Of a DNA stretch of 64,000 bases, positions 34,132 to 42,532 are shown piece by piece. A model generated the notes under the pieces. The model saw only the letters and a list, made by a program, of their open reading frames with translations, searched no databases and was not told the DNA's origin. Numbering within the stretch: position 1 is the stretch's first letter; every line of letters starts with the position of its first letter. Source of the stretch: Sphingobium estronivorans. Lineage in GTDB: Bacteria > Pseudomonadota > Alphaproteobacteria > Sphingomonadales > Sphingomonadaceae. The position numbers and the translations under genes are program-made. The stretch spans positions 1 through 64,000 of the forward strand of contig NZ_LFCT01000030.1 in the NCBI RefSeq assembly GCF_008692605.1, written 5' to 3'.

Positions 34132-35467
34132 CGTTCTGGGATCCTTGCTGGCCGAGCGCGAGATCCGTCAGCAACTCTACGCAGCCTGCCGGGCTCAGGA
34201 CCGGCTGGACCTGCCTCTGCTTCTGTCCGTTTGGCATGAGGGTGGGACATGGGATGATGAAGTCTTGGAAACGGGCGACCCGGTTGTGGAAGTGGCAGGC
34301 GCGATCATTGGTCAACTGGGCGCCTCCCAATGCCATGCGCATCATCTGTCCAATGTAGAGATCGTGGTCGATGGAGACCGTGCGGTCAGTCGATGCGACC
34401 TGTCTGCGGTCCGTCGATCCGCCATGATGGTCGACAGCCATGATTGGGCACAATATCTGGATCAGTGGTCCAGACGCGACGGGCGTTGGGCGATCGACGG
34501 CAGGCGGATGGTCGGGCGCGAAGCATGGACGCAGCCGGTCGAAGATGGCGGACGCGGTGAACGGTCGCGTCGGGACCTCGCCGATCCCGTCTATGCGTTG
34601 TTCGCCTTTCCGGGAAGCGATAGGGACGAAGATGCCGAGGAAGAGCGAGACCGCCGTGAAATCCTGATCGCGGAAAGGGAAATTCTGCGCCAGTTGAATC
34701 GCTATTGCCGTGGCATCGACCGCTTCGACGTCGAGCTGTGGAAATCGGTCTGGCATGATGATGCGACGCTGGATTATGAATCCGGACAGTTGAAGGGGCG
34801 GGCCATGGCAATGGCCGTCCAGATGACATTGGGACACGACGTGTACGCCGCGCATTCGCACCAGATCATGAACCCGACCATCAGGATAAAGGGCGATCGG
34901 GCCGTTAGCGAGACATGCGCGCACGCGGTACTCCGTGGATATCCCGACAGGTCCGGGATGGTCACCGACAGCCATTATCGCGGGCGATATCTGGATCGCT
35001 GGTCGTGCAGGGATGGCCGCTGGGCAATCGATCATCGCACGCTGACCGAAGAGCTGATGTGGAACCAGTCGGGGCATGGGCGGATGGGTCATGAAGCCCG
35101 GCGGGACCGTGAGGACCCATCCTATCGACTTTTTGCATCGGTGGAAGGCGGCGAGGGCGAAGAAATCGAACAATTGTCGGCCGAGCGGGCCATTCGCGCG
35201 CAAATTCACGCGCATGGCCGGGCCGAGCGCCATCAGATCGGAAATATATTGATCGTGGTCGATGGCGATCGGGCCGTCAGCGAAACCGGCGCGATCATCC
35301 TGCGTCAAGGGGAGGCTGAAGGCAATGGGCGAACCGATGACCATTGCCGCGGACGTTATCTTGACCGTTGGGCGAAGCGCGACGGGGGCTGGACGCTCGA
35401 CCAGCGTCGTTTCGTCGAGGATTTCATGTGGTACCAGACTGTCGAATCCGCCGCGATCGTGCCCTAG
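34121..35467 (+). CDS. Triple NTF2/SnoaL-like fusion with degenerate third repeat
   Basis: 448 residues from the ATG at 34121, overlapping the PhyH gene by 11 bases. Three repeats are visible. Repeat 1 (11-160) opens with AEREIRQQLYAACRAQD and holds VVDGDRAVS at 82-90. Repeat 2 (184-338) opens with AEREILRQLNRYCRGID and holds IKGDRAVSE. Repeat 3 (354-448) opens with AERAIRAQIHAH and holds VVDGDRAVSE. The distance from AERE to GDRAVS is about 73 residues in repeats 1 and 2 but only 27 in repeat 3, so about 46 residues including the WHxDATxDY-like acidic core are deleted in frame. Each repeat ends with RYLDRW...DGxWxxDxR. The third is probably structural. The reaction is unknown. Confidence 0.75.
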   Translation: MPSDVLGSLLAEREIRQQLYAACRAQDRLDLPLLLSVWHEGGTWDDEVLETGDPVVEVAGAIIGQLGASQCHAHHLSNVEIVVDGDRAVSRCDLSAVRRSAMMVDSHDWAQYLDQWSRRDGRWAIDGRRMVGREAWTQPVEDGGRGERSRRDLADPVYALFAFPGSDRDEDAEEERDRREILIAEREILRQLNRYCRGIDRFDVELWKSVWHDDATLDYESGQLKGRAMAMAVQMTLGHDVYAAHSHQIMNPTIRIKGDRAVSETCAHAVLRGYPDRSGMVTDSHYRGRYLDRWSCRDGRWAIDHRTLTEELMWNQSGHGRMGHEARRDREDPSYRLFASVEGGEGEEIEQLSAERAIRAQIHAHGRAERHQIGNILIVVDGDRAVSETGAIILRQGEAEGNGRTDDHCRGRYLDRWAKRDGGWTLDQRRFVEDFMWYQTVESAAIVP

Positions 35468-35488
35468 AACCAGCTGATAACCCTGATT

Positions 35489-35507
35489 ATCACATGTTGC
35501 ACGTGAT
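35489..35507. promoter_or_regulatory. Imperfect palindrome upstream of TonB receptor
   Basis: ATCACATG (35489-35496), TTG, CACGTGAT (35500-35507): seven of eight base pairs match. It lies immediately before the GATAGGTT element at 35517 and 136 bases before the receptor start, so it may be an operator for a second regulator. Confidence 0.4.
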
Positions 35508-35522
35508 TTATCGAAAGATAGG
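35507..35522 (+). promoter_or_regulatory. GATAGGTT element upstream of TonB receptor
   Basis: TTTA, TCGAAA, GATAGG, then TT, sense orientation, 120 bases before the ATG at 35643. The left CCTG half is absent here, but the GAAAGATAGGTT core equals that of the receptor at 39829. Confidence 0.45.
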
Positions 35523-35642
35523 TTTGGCAGGCCAGATACCTAACATAAAATCTCGGACGTTTCGATCGATCCGCGAACGTAGGACAAGGCATTCAGCGGA
35601 CCCATGATCCGCCTGAAGACTAAAAAGGGGGAGGAAACTAGG

Positions 35643-37973
35643 ATGCAGAAGAAATATCAGAATGGAGTGAGGCTCGGCCTCTTTCTCGCCTCTGCAATGA
35701 CCAGCGGTCTTGCAGTAGCCCAGACCAACGATGTCGGCATCGACGAGATCATCGTCACCGCGCAGAAACGCGAGCAGAATCTTCAGGATGTACCGATTTC
35801 CGTCGCCGTGATCGGGCAGCAGGAATTGACCGCCAGCCGCATCACTAGCTTGCAGGACGTAGGTGCTGTGGCGCCGGGCGTTTCGGTGCGCAAGACTCCG
35901 GGCGGGCTGGGTGCCCCGCAGATCGTTGTGCGCGGCGTCGCCAGCGCGGGCGGCCTGCCAGGGTCTGACAAGTCGATTTCCATCAACATCGACGGCGTTT
36001 ATGTGGGCGCCAATTATGGCTTGACCACGGACCTGCTCGACCTGGTCCGCGTCGAAGCGCTGCGCGGTCCTCAAGGCACGCTGTTCGGCCGGAATACGAC
36101 CGGCGGCGCATTGAGCTTCGTGACGGCCGATCCGACGGGCGAATTCGGCGTTCGCCAGGAAGTGTCGGTCGGCAATTTCGACCAGTTCCGGTCAATCACC
36201 CATCTGGAACTGCCGCAGTTCGGGGCGTTCAGCGGCTATCTCAGCTATATGCGCAACGAGCGGGACGGTGATATCAAGAACCTGGATGCCGGCATCGTCT
36301 TCGATCGAAGCGCCGCGGGCCTTGGCCGTCAGATTTCACCCAAGACGCTGGGCGCCAACAAGACCGACGCATTCCACGCCGCGCTCAAGTTCGAACCGAG
36401 CGACAGGTTCAACCTTGTCTACAAGTTCGACTGGGCCAAGGCGATCACGACCGCCGAGGGTTCGGGCGTGATCGCCTATGATCCTGCCGTGGCGGCCGGG
36501 TTCGGGCTTTCGGCGCTCAACGTGGCGATCGCCGCCAACCCGCCCCTGTTTTCCGGGGATCGACGCCCTGACGCGGTGCATAACGCCTTTGCGGTTCCGG
36601 GGCGAATGAAGACCCAGGGGCATGTCCTGACGGCGAATCTGGACATCAATGAGGATCTGGCGCTCAAGAGCATCACGGCCTATCGCAAGGTCGATGTGTT
36701 CGGCACGCTGGACAATATCGGTCTGGGTCAGCTCTTCTATCCGGGTAATCCTGATCCCTTCTATTTCAACGTGAACCAGAATGCGAGCCGGCAGAAGCAG
36801 TGGAGCGAAGAGCTTCAACTAAACTATAATTCAAAGTTGCTGACGCTTACGTTGGGTGGCCTCTATTACAAGGAAAAGATCTCCACCGGCGCGCCGGATG
36901 GGCTGGCCGGGATTGCGAATTTCTTCACCGTTCCTCTGCCGGGCAACGTCCTGCCGGCCGGTCGCGACATCACCTTCCTCACGGCCAAGTCGGCTGCGGC
37001 CTACGGTCAGGCCGAAGTGCATATCACGCCTCAACTGGATATCGTCGGTGGTATTCGCGTGACGCGCGACACGAAGGATGGCACTTATTACAGGGCCATT
37101 CCTGCTTATGGCATTCCACTGACCGCAACGCCCTTCACCTACAAGAAGACCAAGCCGACCTATCTGGTGGGGGTCAACTATCATGTGACGGATGATATCC
37201 TGGCCTATGCCAAATTCTCGACCGGCTATATTTCAGGCGGTTCGGTCGGAGGCGTCGCTTTCGATCCGGAAACGGCGAAATCCTGGGAAGCGGGTATCAA
37301 GTCCGACTTGCTGGACCGGCACGTGCGGCTGAACCTGACCGGCTTCTTCGCCAAATATGGCAATCTGCAGCAAAGCGTGCCGGGCTATCTCGCGAACCAT
37401 CCCGAACTCAACCTTGCGATGGTCAATTATGGCAATGCGGAGGCCAAGGGTTTCGAGGCGGAAGCGACCGTGGTTCCGCTCCATGGCCTGTCGCTGTCCG
37501 TTGCTGTGTCCTACACCGACTTCAAGTTCACCAAGTTCACTCCGCTTTGGCTCAGCACCATCGCCCAGTTCGGCGGATCGCCGGACAGCTTCCCGGTCTG
37601 GCTGCGTCCTTCCACTACCGCGAATCTGGCGTTCGATTATGAGTCGGATCCCAATCCAAGCCTTGGCAATGCGCGCCTGGCGATCCGCTTCGATGCCAAT
37701 TATCGTTCGAAGGTGATCACTCCGGGTATCTTCACGACCGCGATCCAGCCAAGTTTCCAGAGCATCTACAAGACAGGCGGCAACTGGATCGGCAACGCCC
37801 GCGTGGCCCTGAAGGACATCACCCTGGGTTCGGGCAAGGTCGAAGTCGCGGCTTGGGCGCGTAACCTGCTGAACAATCGAGGGTCAATGTGGGGCAATTA
37901 TTCCTACTTTACGGCTGGCACGACCTATGAGGCGGCGCGCACCTATGGCCTGGACATGACTGTCAGCTTCTGA
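35643..37973 (+). CDS. TonB-dependent outer-membrane receptor
   Basis: 776 residues from the ATG at 35643 (GGAGG before it). A signal peptide ends near AVAQ (about residue 27). The plug begins DEIIVTAQKREQNLQDVPISVAVIG and carries RGPQGTLFGRNTTGGALSFVTADPTG. The barrel ends TYGLDMTVSF with the C-terminal phenylalanine. It is a more distant relative of the other two receptors, with a different barrel. A hairpin terminator follows directly, so it is a single-gene unit. Substrate unknown; context suggests the compound degraded by the neighbouring dioxygenases and amidohydrolase. Confidence 0.93.
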   Translation: MQKKYQNGVRLGLFLASAMTSGLAVAQTNDVGIDEIIVTAQKREQNLQDVPISVAVIGQQELTASRITSLQDVGAVAPGVSVRKTPGGLGAPQIVVRGVASAGGLPGSDKSISINIDGVYVGANYGLTTDLLDLVRVEALRGPQGTLFGRNTTGGALSFVTADPTGEFGVRQEVSVGNFDQFRSITHLELPQFGAFSGYLSYMRNERDGDIKNLDAGIVFDRSAAGLGRQISPKTLGANKTDAFHAALKFEPSDRFNLVYKFDWAKAITTAEGSGVIAYDPAVAAGFGLSALNVAIAANPPLFSGDRRPDAVHNAFAVPGRMKTQGHVLTANLDINEDLALKSITAYRKVDVFGTLDNIGLGQLFYPGNPDPFYFNVNQNASRQKQWSEELQLNYNSKLLTLTLGGLYYKEKISTGAPDGLAGIANFFTVPLPGNVLPAGRDITFLTAKSAAAYGQAEVHITPQLDIVGGIRVTRDTKDGTYYRAIPAYGIPLTATPFTYKKTKPTYLVGVNYHVTDDILAYAKFSTGYISGGSVGGVAFDPETAKSWEAGIKSDLLDRHVRLNLTGFFAKYGNLQQSVPGYLANHPELNLAMVNYGNAEAKGFEAEATVVPLHGLSLSVAVSYTDFKFTKFTPLWLSTIAQFGGSPDSFPVWLRPSTTANLAFDYESDPNPSLGNARLAIRFDANYRSKVITPGIFTTAIQPSFQSIYKTGGNWIGNARVALKDITLGSGKVEVAAWARNLLNNRGSMWGNYSYFTAGTTYEAARTYGLDMTVSF

Positions 37974-38018
37974 CCGTCATTCCCTGCTGCTTGAAGGCGC
38001 CGTCGTTCTTGAAGAGAA

Positions 38019-38045
38019 AAGCCCGGCCTCGTGCCGGGCTTTTTG
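38019..38045 (+). terminator. Rho-independent terminator after TonB receptor
   Basis: GCCCGGC (38021-38027), CTCGT loop, GCCGGGC (38033-38039), flanked by AA and followed by TTTTTG. Confidence 0.85.
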
Positions 38046-38264
38046 TCGCCGGGCAAGCCGGGCCAGCGACGGCAAGGCGGCGAGAAGGGTAGATTTCGGC
38101 CATGGGCGGCGCCCGTTCTAGATTGACGTGGGGCCAGAGATAACATATTACATGTGAAATGGCATGGCGGGCAGAAATGGGTTCCGGCCTGGAGTCGGAC
38201 CTGGCACCTATGTTGCCCACAAGACTAGCAAGAAATACCGGACAGGCCGAATTAGGAGGCGATC

Positions 38265-39557
38265 GTGACCGACGTGAAGGCAAAAAGTACCGTTATCAAA
38301 GCGAGCGAGGATGACGCGCGCAAATATTGGCTGGATGAAGGCCGTCAGCCCGGCGGCACCGTCCGCGAAATAGATCATTCCCAATATCATGAAGGCGTGC
38401 ATCCGCTGTTCGAAGGCATCAAGATCATCGACTGCGACACCCATTTCACCGAGCCGCCAGATCTTTTCCAGCGCAATGCGCCCGCCCACCTCAAGGACAA
38501 GATGCCGCGTGTCGTCGAAAAGAACGGCATCGTGCGTTGGTATGTCGGTGACAAGGATTTCGGTTCCTATGGCGGCAATGTCGTCAGCAAGGAACGTAAC
38601 AAGCTGCTTGGCCGCTTGTCCTATACCAATTACGACTTGATCCACCCCGGCTCGTTCAAGGTGAAAGAGCGGCTGGAGGAAATGGATCGCATGGGCGTCT
38701 GGGGCCATATCTGCTTCCAGAATGGCGGCGTGACCCAGGCCGGTGCGCTGCTGGGTCTGGACAAGGATCTCCGTGATACCATCATCCGCATCTATAACGA
38801 CGTCTGCATCGAGCGGATGGAGGAGTCGGGTGGTCGGATCATGGGCATGGCGCAGTTGCCCTATTGGGACAACAAGTTCCTGCTCGAAGAAGCGCGTCGC
38901 ATGATCGATATGGGCATCAAGGGCTTCGTTCTGCCCGATCGGCCCGAGCGCGCAGGCGATTCCTATCTTGGGGAAGGCGGCGTCATTAACCCGGTTTGGG
39001 AAGAGTTTTTCGATCTGTGCAACTCGACTGGCACATCGATGAACTTCCACCTGAATTCAGCGCTGGATTCGAGCACGGCGATCTGGGACAATCTGAATTT
39101 CTACCAGACTCAGACGGTCGTGACGATGCTCCACACGCTGGCGATCTCCGTCAGCATGGCGACCTTCATGGTTTCGGGCATTCTGGACAAATATGAGGAT
39201 CTGAAGCTCGGCTTGATTGAAAGCGGGATCGGTTACATGCCGTTCGTGCTGGAATGCCTCGACCATCAATTCAATGAGATGCTGGTGCCCGAGATGACCG
39301 GTCTCAAAAAGCGCCCGAAGGAATATTTCGCTAAGAACTTCTGGGTCTCCTACTGGTTCGAGAAATATGGCCCGCAGAAGATGCTCGAAGAGATCGGCTA
39401 TGATCGCGTGATGTTTGAGACCGACTTCCCGCATCCGACTTCGATCTATCCGGGCATTCAGGAACGCGCGGTCGAATCAATCGGACATCTCGATTATGAA
39501 AAGCGTAAAATGGTACTCTCCACCAATGCGGCTACACTGTTCAACATCGACCTCTGA
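38265..39557 (+). CDS. Amidohydrolase-family (metal-dependent TIM-barrel) hydrolase
   Basis: 430 residues from a GTG at 38265 with AGGAGG five to six bases before it. It belongs to amidohydrolase_2. IIDCDTHFTEPPDLF near residue 55 replaces the usual metal HxH by D-x-D-x-H (H60). A barrel histidine lies in NFHLNSALD and the catalytic aspartate in FETDFPHPTS. Relatives include o-aminomuconate-semialdehyde-type decarboxylases and ring- or ester-hydrolysing enzymes, many from aromatic pathways. It stands alone between two terminators, so it is expressed separately. Hydrolase versus decarboxylase is open. Confidence 0.85.
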   Translation: MTDVKAKSTVIKASEDDARKYWLDEGRQPGGTVREIDHSQYHEGVHPLFEGIKIIDCDTHFTEPPDLFQRNAPAHLKDKMPRVVEKNGIVRWYVGDKDFGSYGGNVVSKERNKLLGRLSYTNYDLIHPGSFKVKERLEEMDRMGVWGHICFQNGGVTQAGALLGLDKDLRDTIIRIYNDVCIERMEESGGRIMGMAQLPYWDNKFLLEEARRMIDMGIKGFVLPDRPERAGDSYLGEGGVINPVWEEFFDLCNSTGTSMNFHLNSALDSSTAIWDNLNFYQTQTVVTMLHTLAISVSMATFMVSGILDKYEDLKLGLIESGIGYMPFVLECLDHQFNEMLVPEMTGLKKRPKEYFAKNFWVSYWFEKYGPQKMLEEIGYDRVMFETDFPHPTSIYPGIQERAVESIGHLDYEKRKMVLSTNAATLFNIDL

Positions 39558-39639
39558 TTGAAAGCGAACGTGAATAGATAGTGAAATCATCACGAAGAAC
39601 CGTATAAGATCAGTTAAATGTGAAAATTCCAAAGTACCA

Positions 39640-39677
39640 AGAGCGCTCCCGTGTTATGCGGAAGCGCTCTTTTTTTC
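39640..39677 (+). terminator. Rho-independent terminator after amidohydrolase
   Basis: AGAGCGCT (39640-39647) and AGCGCTCT (39663-39670) pair perfectly, a short inner CCG/CGG extension is possible, and a run of seven T follows. Confidence 0.88.
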
Positions 39678-39721
39678 TGGGTCAGGGACTGAACCGATCT
39701 CGCTGCGGAAGGCTGCGGCAG

Positions 39722-39737
39722 CCTGCGGAAAGATAGG
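39722..39737 (+). promoter_or_regulatory. GATAGGTT element upstream of TonB receptor
   Basis: CCTG, CGGAAA, GATAGG, TT in sense orientation, 91 bases before the ATG at 39829. The whole stretch GGAAAGATAGGTTA resembles the receptor site at 35513. Confidence 0.5.
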
Positions 39738-39828
39738 TTACGCGCAGGAGCGGTGATGAGATGCATAGTCTCCCAAACCATCAGACAGCACATGAAGTGC
39801 AATGCATTTTACCAGGGGAGAGGAAGCC

Positions 39829-42387
39829 ATGACGCTTAAGGAGAAAGCCCGAGTCGGCCTTCTGCGAGGCACATTTCTGGCCGGAAGTGCACTGTTCGCG
39901 CTTGCCGCAACCGCTGAGGCGCAAACGGCGGAAGACGCGCCTGCTGCATCCGCAGGCGACATAATCGTGACTGCACGTCGGTCCGAAGAACGGCTTCAGG
40001 ATGTTCCGATCTCGATCAGTGTTTTCAATCAGGAAGATCTGACGAAGCGAAATGTTGCCGTTGCCACGGACCTGGCGACTTACACCCCTTCGCTCAGCGT
40101 CAACCAGCGCTACGGCCCGGAAAAGGCATCCTTTGCCATTCGCGGCTTCAACCAGACCAACAATACGGCTCCCACCGTAGGCATGTACTTCGCCGAAGTC
40201 GTCGGTGTGCGCGCCCAGGGCGGCACGACGTCCGGCAATACGGTGGGCGCCGGCGCCTTCAGTGATCTGGCCAATGTGCAGGTTCTCAAGGGGCCACAGG
40301 GCACGCTGTTCGGCCGCAATACGACCGGGGGTGCCATCCTGCTCACGCCGCAAAAACCCACGGACAAGTTCGAAGGATTTGCCGAGGGGACTTACGGCAA
40401 TTATGATCAGGTCCGCCTGACCGGCGCGCTCAACGTCCCACTCGCCGATACCTTCAAGGTTCGTTTGACTGTAGAGCGAAATTCGCGCGACGGTTATATG
40501 AAGAACCATGCGCCCGTTGGCGCAAGGGACTTCAACGACGTCAATTATTTCTACGGGCGGCTCAGTGTTGTTGCCGATCTCACGCCGAACCTCGAAAACT
40601 ACATGATTGCGCACTATAGCCGGTCGCGCACCCATGGTTATGCCTCCCGCATAAACAACTGCAATGTGGGTGGCACTGGCACGACCCTCTTGCAGTCATT
40701 ATCCTGCCAGGATCAGCTTACGCGACAGACAGCGCGAGGCGATGGCCCCTACGATGTCGAAAATAGCCTAGTCAATCCTTTCGAGCATCTTGAACAGTGG
40801 CAGATCATCAACACTACCACATGGCAGGCAAGCGATACGATCACGCTCAAGAATATCGCCAGCTACGGCGAATTTCGTGAGAGGATGAATCTCGCTTATC
40901 TGTCCACCAACTTCACCACGCCGAATCAGAATAATAGCGGGGGCTTTACCCTGTTCGGCAATTTTATCCCGGCGGGTCAGCCCTATATTCTTTTCGCTAC
41001 CAACGGGGCGGGGAAGGGCAGCTATGCCGCCGCCGAGTCCACAGTTACGGAGGAATTGCAGCTCCAGGGCAAGAGCGCAGATGGCCGCATCAATTATGTT
41101 CTTGGTGGATATCTGGAGTTCAGCCGGCCGATCGGGTTCAGCAACACGATTTCGCCCAACTTCCTGAACTGTGTCGATGGTGAGAATTTCAACTGCACCA
41201 ATCCTCTGGGTTTCGGAAACTTCTCCGAGGCGCGGACGAAGATGGCCTTTGATAATCATGGCATCTACGGACAGGGCACCTATAAGTTCTCCGACCAGCT
41301 ATCCTTGACGGCAGGTGCGCGTTGGACCTTCGACAAGATCGTGGGGACCGGGCAGGGAACTCGTATTTCCTTCTCGACGGCACCGGGTTCATACATCGAT
41401 CCGCGTACCGGCATGTCGATCCGCCGGACCTGCACGGACACTGTGACCTATCCCGGCAAGGTCGTTCAGGCTTCTAGCCAATGTTCAACGCATCGTGAGA
41501 ATAAATCGGACAAGCCGACCTGGGTCATCGATCTCGACTTCAAGCCGATTCCTGATCTGCTGCTTTATGGGAAATATGCGCGCGGTTACCGTCAAGGTGG
41601 CATCAACTTCAATTCCGTGGGCTTTGAGACCTGGGGTCCGGAAAGCATGGATAGCTATGAAGGCGGCGCCAAGTTCAGCTTCAATGGCGGGATTAAGGGC
41701 TATTTCAATGTCGCCGGCTTCTATAACAAGCTGTCGGATGTCCAGGTGCTGGCACAGTTGATCCCCACAGCGGCGTCTCAGCAAGCAGGAATCAGCGGTG
41801 CTTCAGCAATCCTGAACGCGGGTAAAGCGCGCTCCTACGGCGTAGAAGTCGATACGTCCCTGTTGTTCTTCGATCGGCTTCGCCTGTCGGCCAGCTACGC
41901 CTATCTGAACACCAAGATCGTGAAGATCGACTCTCCGTCGGAATTGGCTGCCCAACTGGTCGGGACGCCATTTGGGTCGGTCAACCCACAAGTCGCCCAG
42001 GGAACTGGCTTCCTGGATACGCCCAAGCATAAGCTGAGCGTCGACGCAAATTACACGCTACCGCTGGATGAAAGCCTGGGCTCGCTGTCGGTCGGAGCGA
42101 CCTGGACCTATACGTCGACGGTCGTGACCAACTATAGCGATCCGCGATATGTGAGCGGCTATCCAGTCGGGATCACACCGTCCAACAATCTGGTCAACTT
42201 GAACCTTGACTGGAAAGAAGTGGCCGGCACGCCGATCAACCTTTCGCTCTTCGTCACCAACCTGACGAAGGAGGTGATCAAGATCCCGAACCAGTTCCCT
42301 TACGCCTTCTCCGGTGGTGCGGTACATTCGGGCTATCTGCCGCCGCGCATGTATGGTCTGCGTCTGCGGTATAATTTCGGCGGGTAA
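39829..42387 (+). CDS. TonB-dependent outer-membrane receptor
   Basis: 852 residues from the ATG at 39829 (AGAGG before it; an upstream in-frame ATG has no such site). A signal peptide (about 1-28) ends ATAEAQT. The plug starts DIIVTARRSEERLQDVPISISVFN with VLKGPQGTLFGRNTTGGAILLTPQKPT, and the barrel ends YGLRLRYNFGG. It is a close paralogue of 22745-25324 throughout, including both halves of the cysteine-bearing RRTCTDT loop. A secreted paraoxonase-like gene and an MFS gene follow, as in the block of the other copy. Confidence 0.93.
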   Translation: MTLKEKARVGLLRGTFLAGSALFALAATAEAQTAEDAPAASAGDIIVTARRSEERLQDVPISISVFNQEDLTKRNVAVATDLATYTPSLSVNQRYGPEKASFAIRGFNQTNNTAPTVGMYFAEVVGVRAQGGTTSGNTVGAGAFSDLANVQVLKGPQGTLFGRNTTGGAILLTPQKPTDKFEGFAEGTYGNYDQVRLTGALNVPLADTFKVRLTVERNSRDGYMKNHAPVGARDFNDVNYFYGRLSVVADLTPNLENYMIAHYSRSRTHGYASRINNCNVGGTGTTLLQSLSCQDQLTRQTARGDGPYDVENSLVNPFEHLEQWQIINTTTWQASDTITLKNIASYGEFRERMNLAYLSTNFTTPNQNNSGGFTLFGNFIPAGQPYILFATNGAGKGSYAAAESTVTEELQLQGKSADGRINYVLGGYLEFSRPIGFSNTISPNFLNCVDGENFNCTNPLGFGNFSEARTKMAFDNHGIYGQGTYKFSDQLSLTAGARWTFDKIVGTGQGTRISFSTAPGSYIDPRTGMSIRRTCTDTVTYPGKVVQASSQCSTHRENKSDKPTWVIDLDFKPIPDLLLYGKYARGYRQGGINFNSVGFETWGPESMDSYEGGAKFSFNGGIKGYFNVAGFYNKLSDVQVLAQLIPTAASQQAGISGASAILNAGKARSYGVEVDTSLLFFDRLRLSASYAYLNTKIVKIDSPSELAAQLVGTPFGSVNPQVAQGTGFLDTPKHKLSVDANYTLPLDESLGSLSVGATWTYTSTVVTNYSDPRYVSGYPVGITPSNNLVNLNLDWKEVAGTPINLSLFVTNLTKEVIKIPNQFPYAFSGGAVHSGYLPPRMYGLRLRYNFGG

Positions 42388-42425
42388 GACTGGTCTGGCT
42401 CAGGTCGGAGTCGATCCTGAATGGA

Positions 42426-42470
42426 GGAAGGGCGCACATTTCCAAAGCGTGTGCGCCCTTCCATTTTTCT
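42426..42470 (+). terminator. Rho-independent terminator after TonB receptor
   Basis: A 13-base perfect stem (GGAAGGGCGCACA at 42426-42438, complement at 42450-42462) with an 11-base loop is followed by ATTTTTCT. It separates the receptor from the propeller gene, so read-through may be limited. Confidence 0.9.
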
Positions 42471-42532
42471 GCTCGTGCCGGTTCCGCGGCCGCCCGGTTT
42501 CAATCCGGCACAACAATTTGGGGAGAGGCGAT

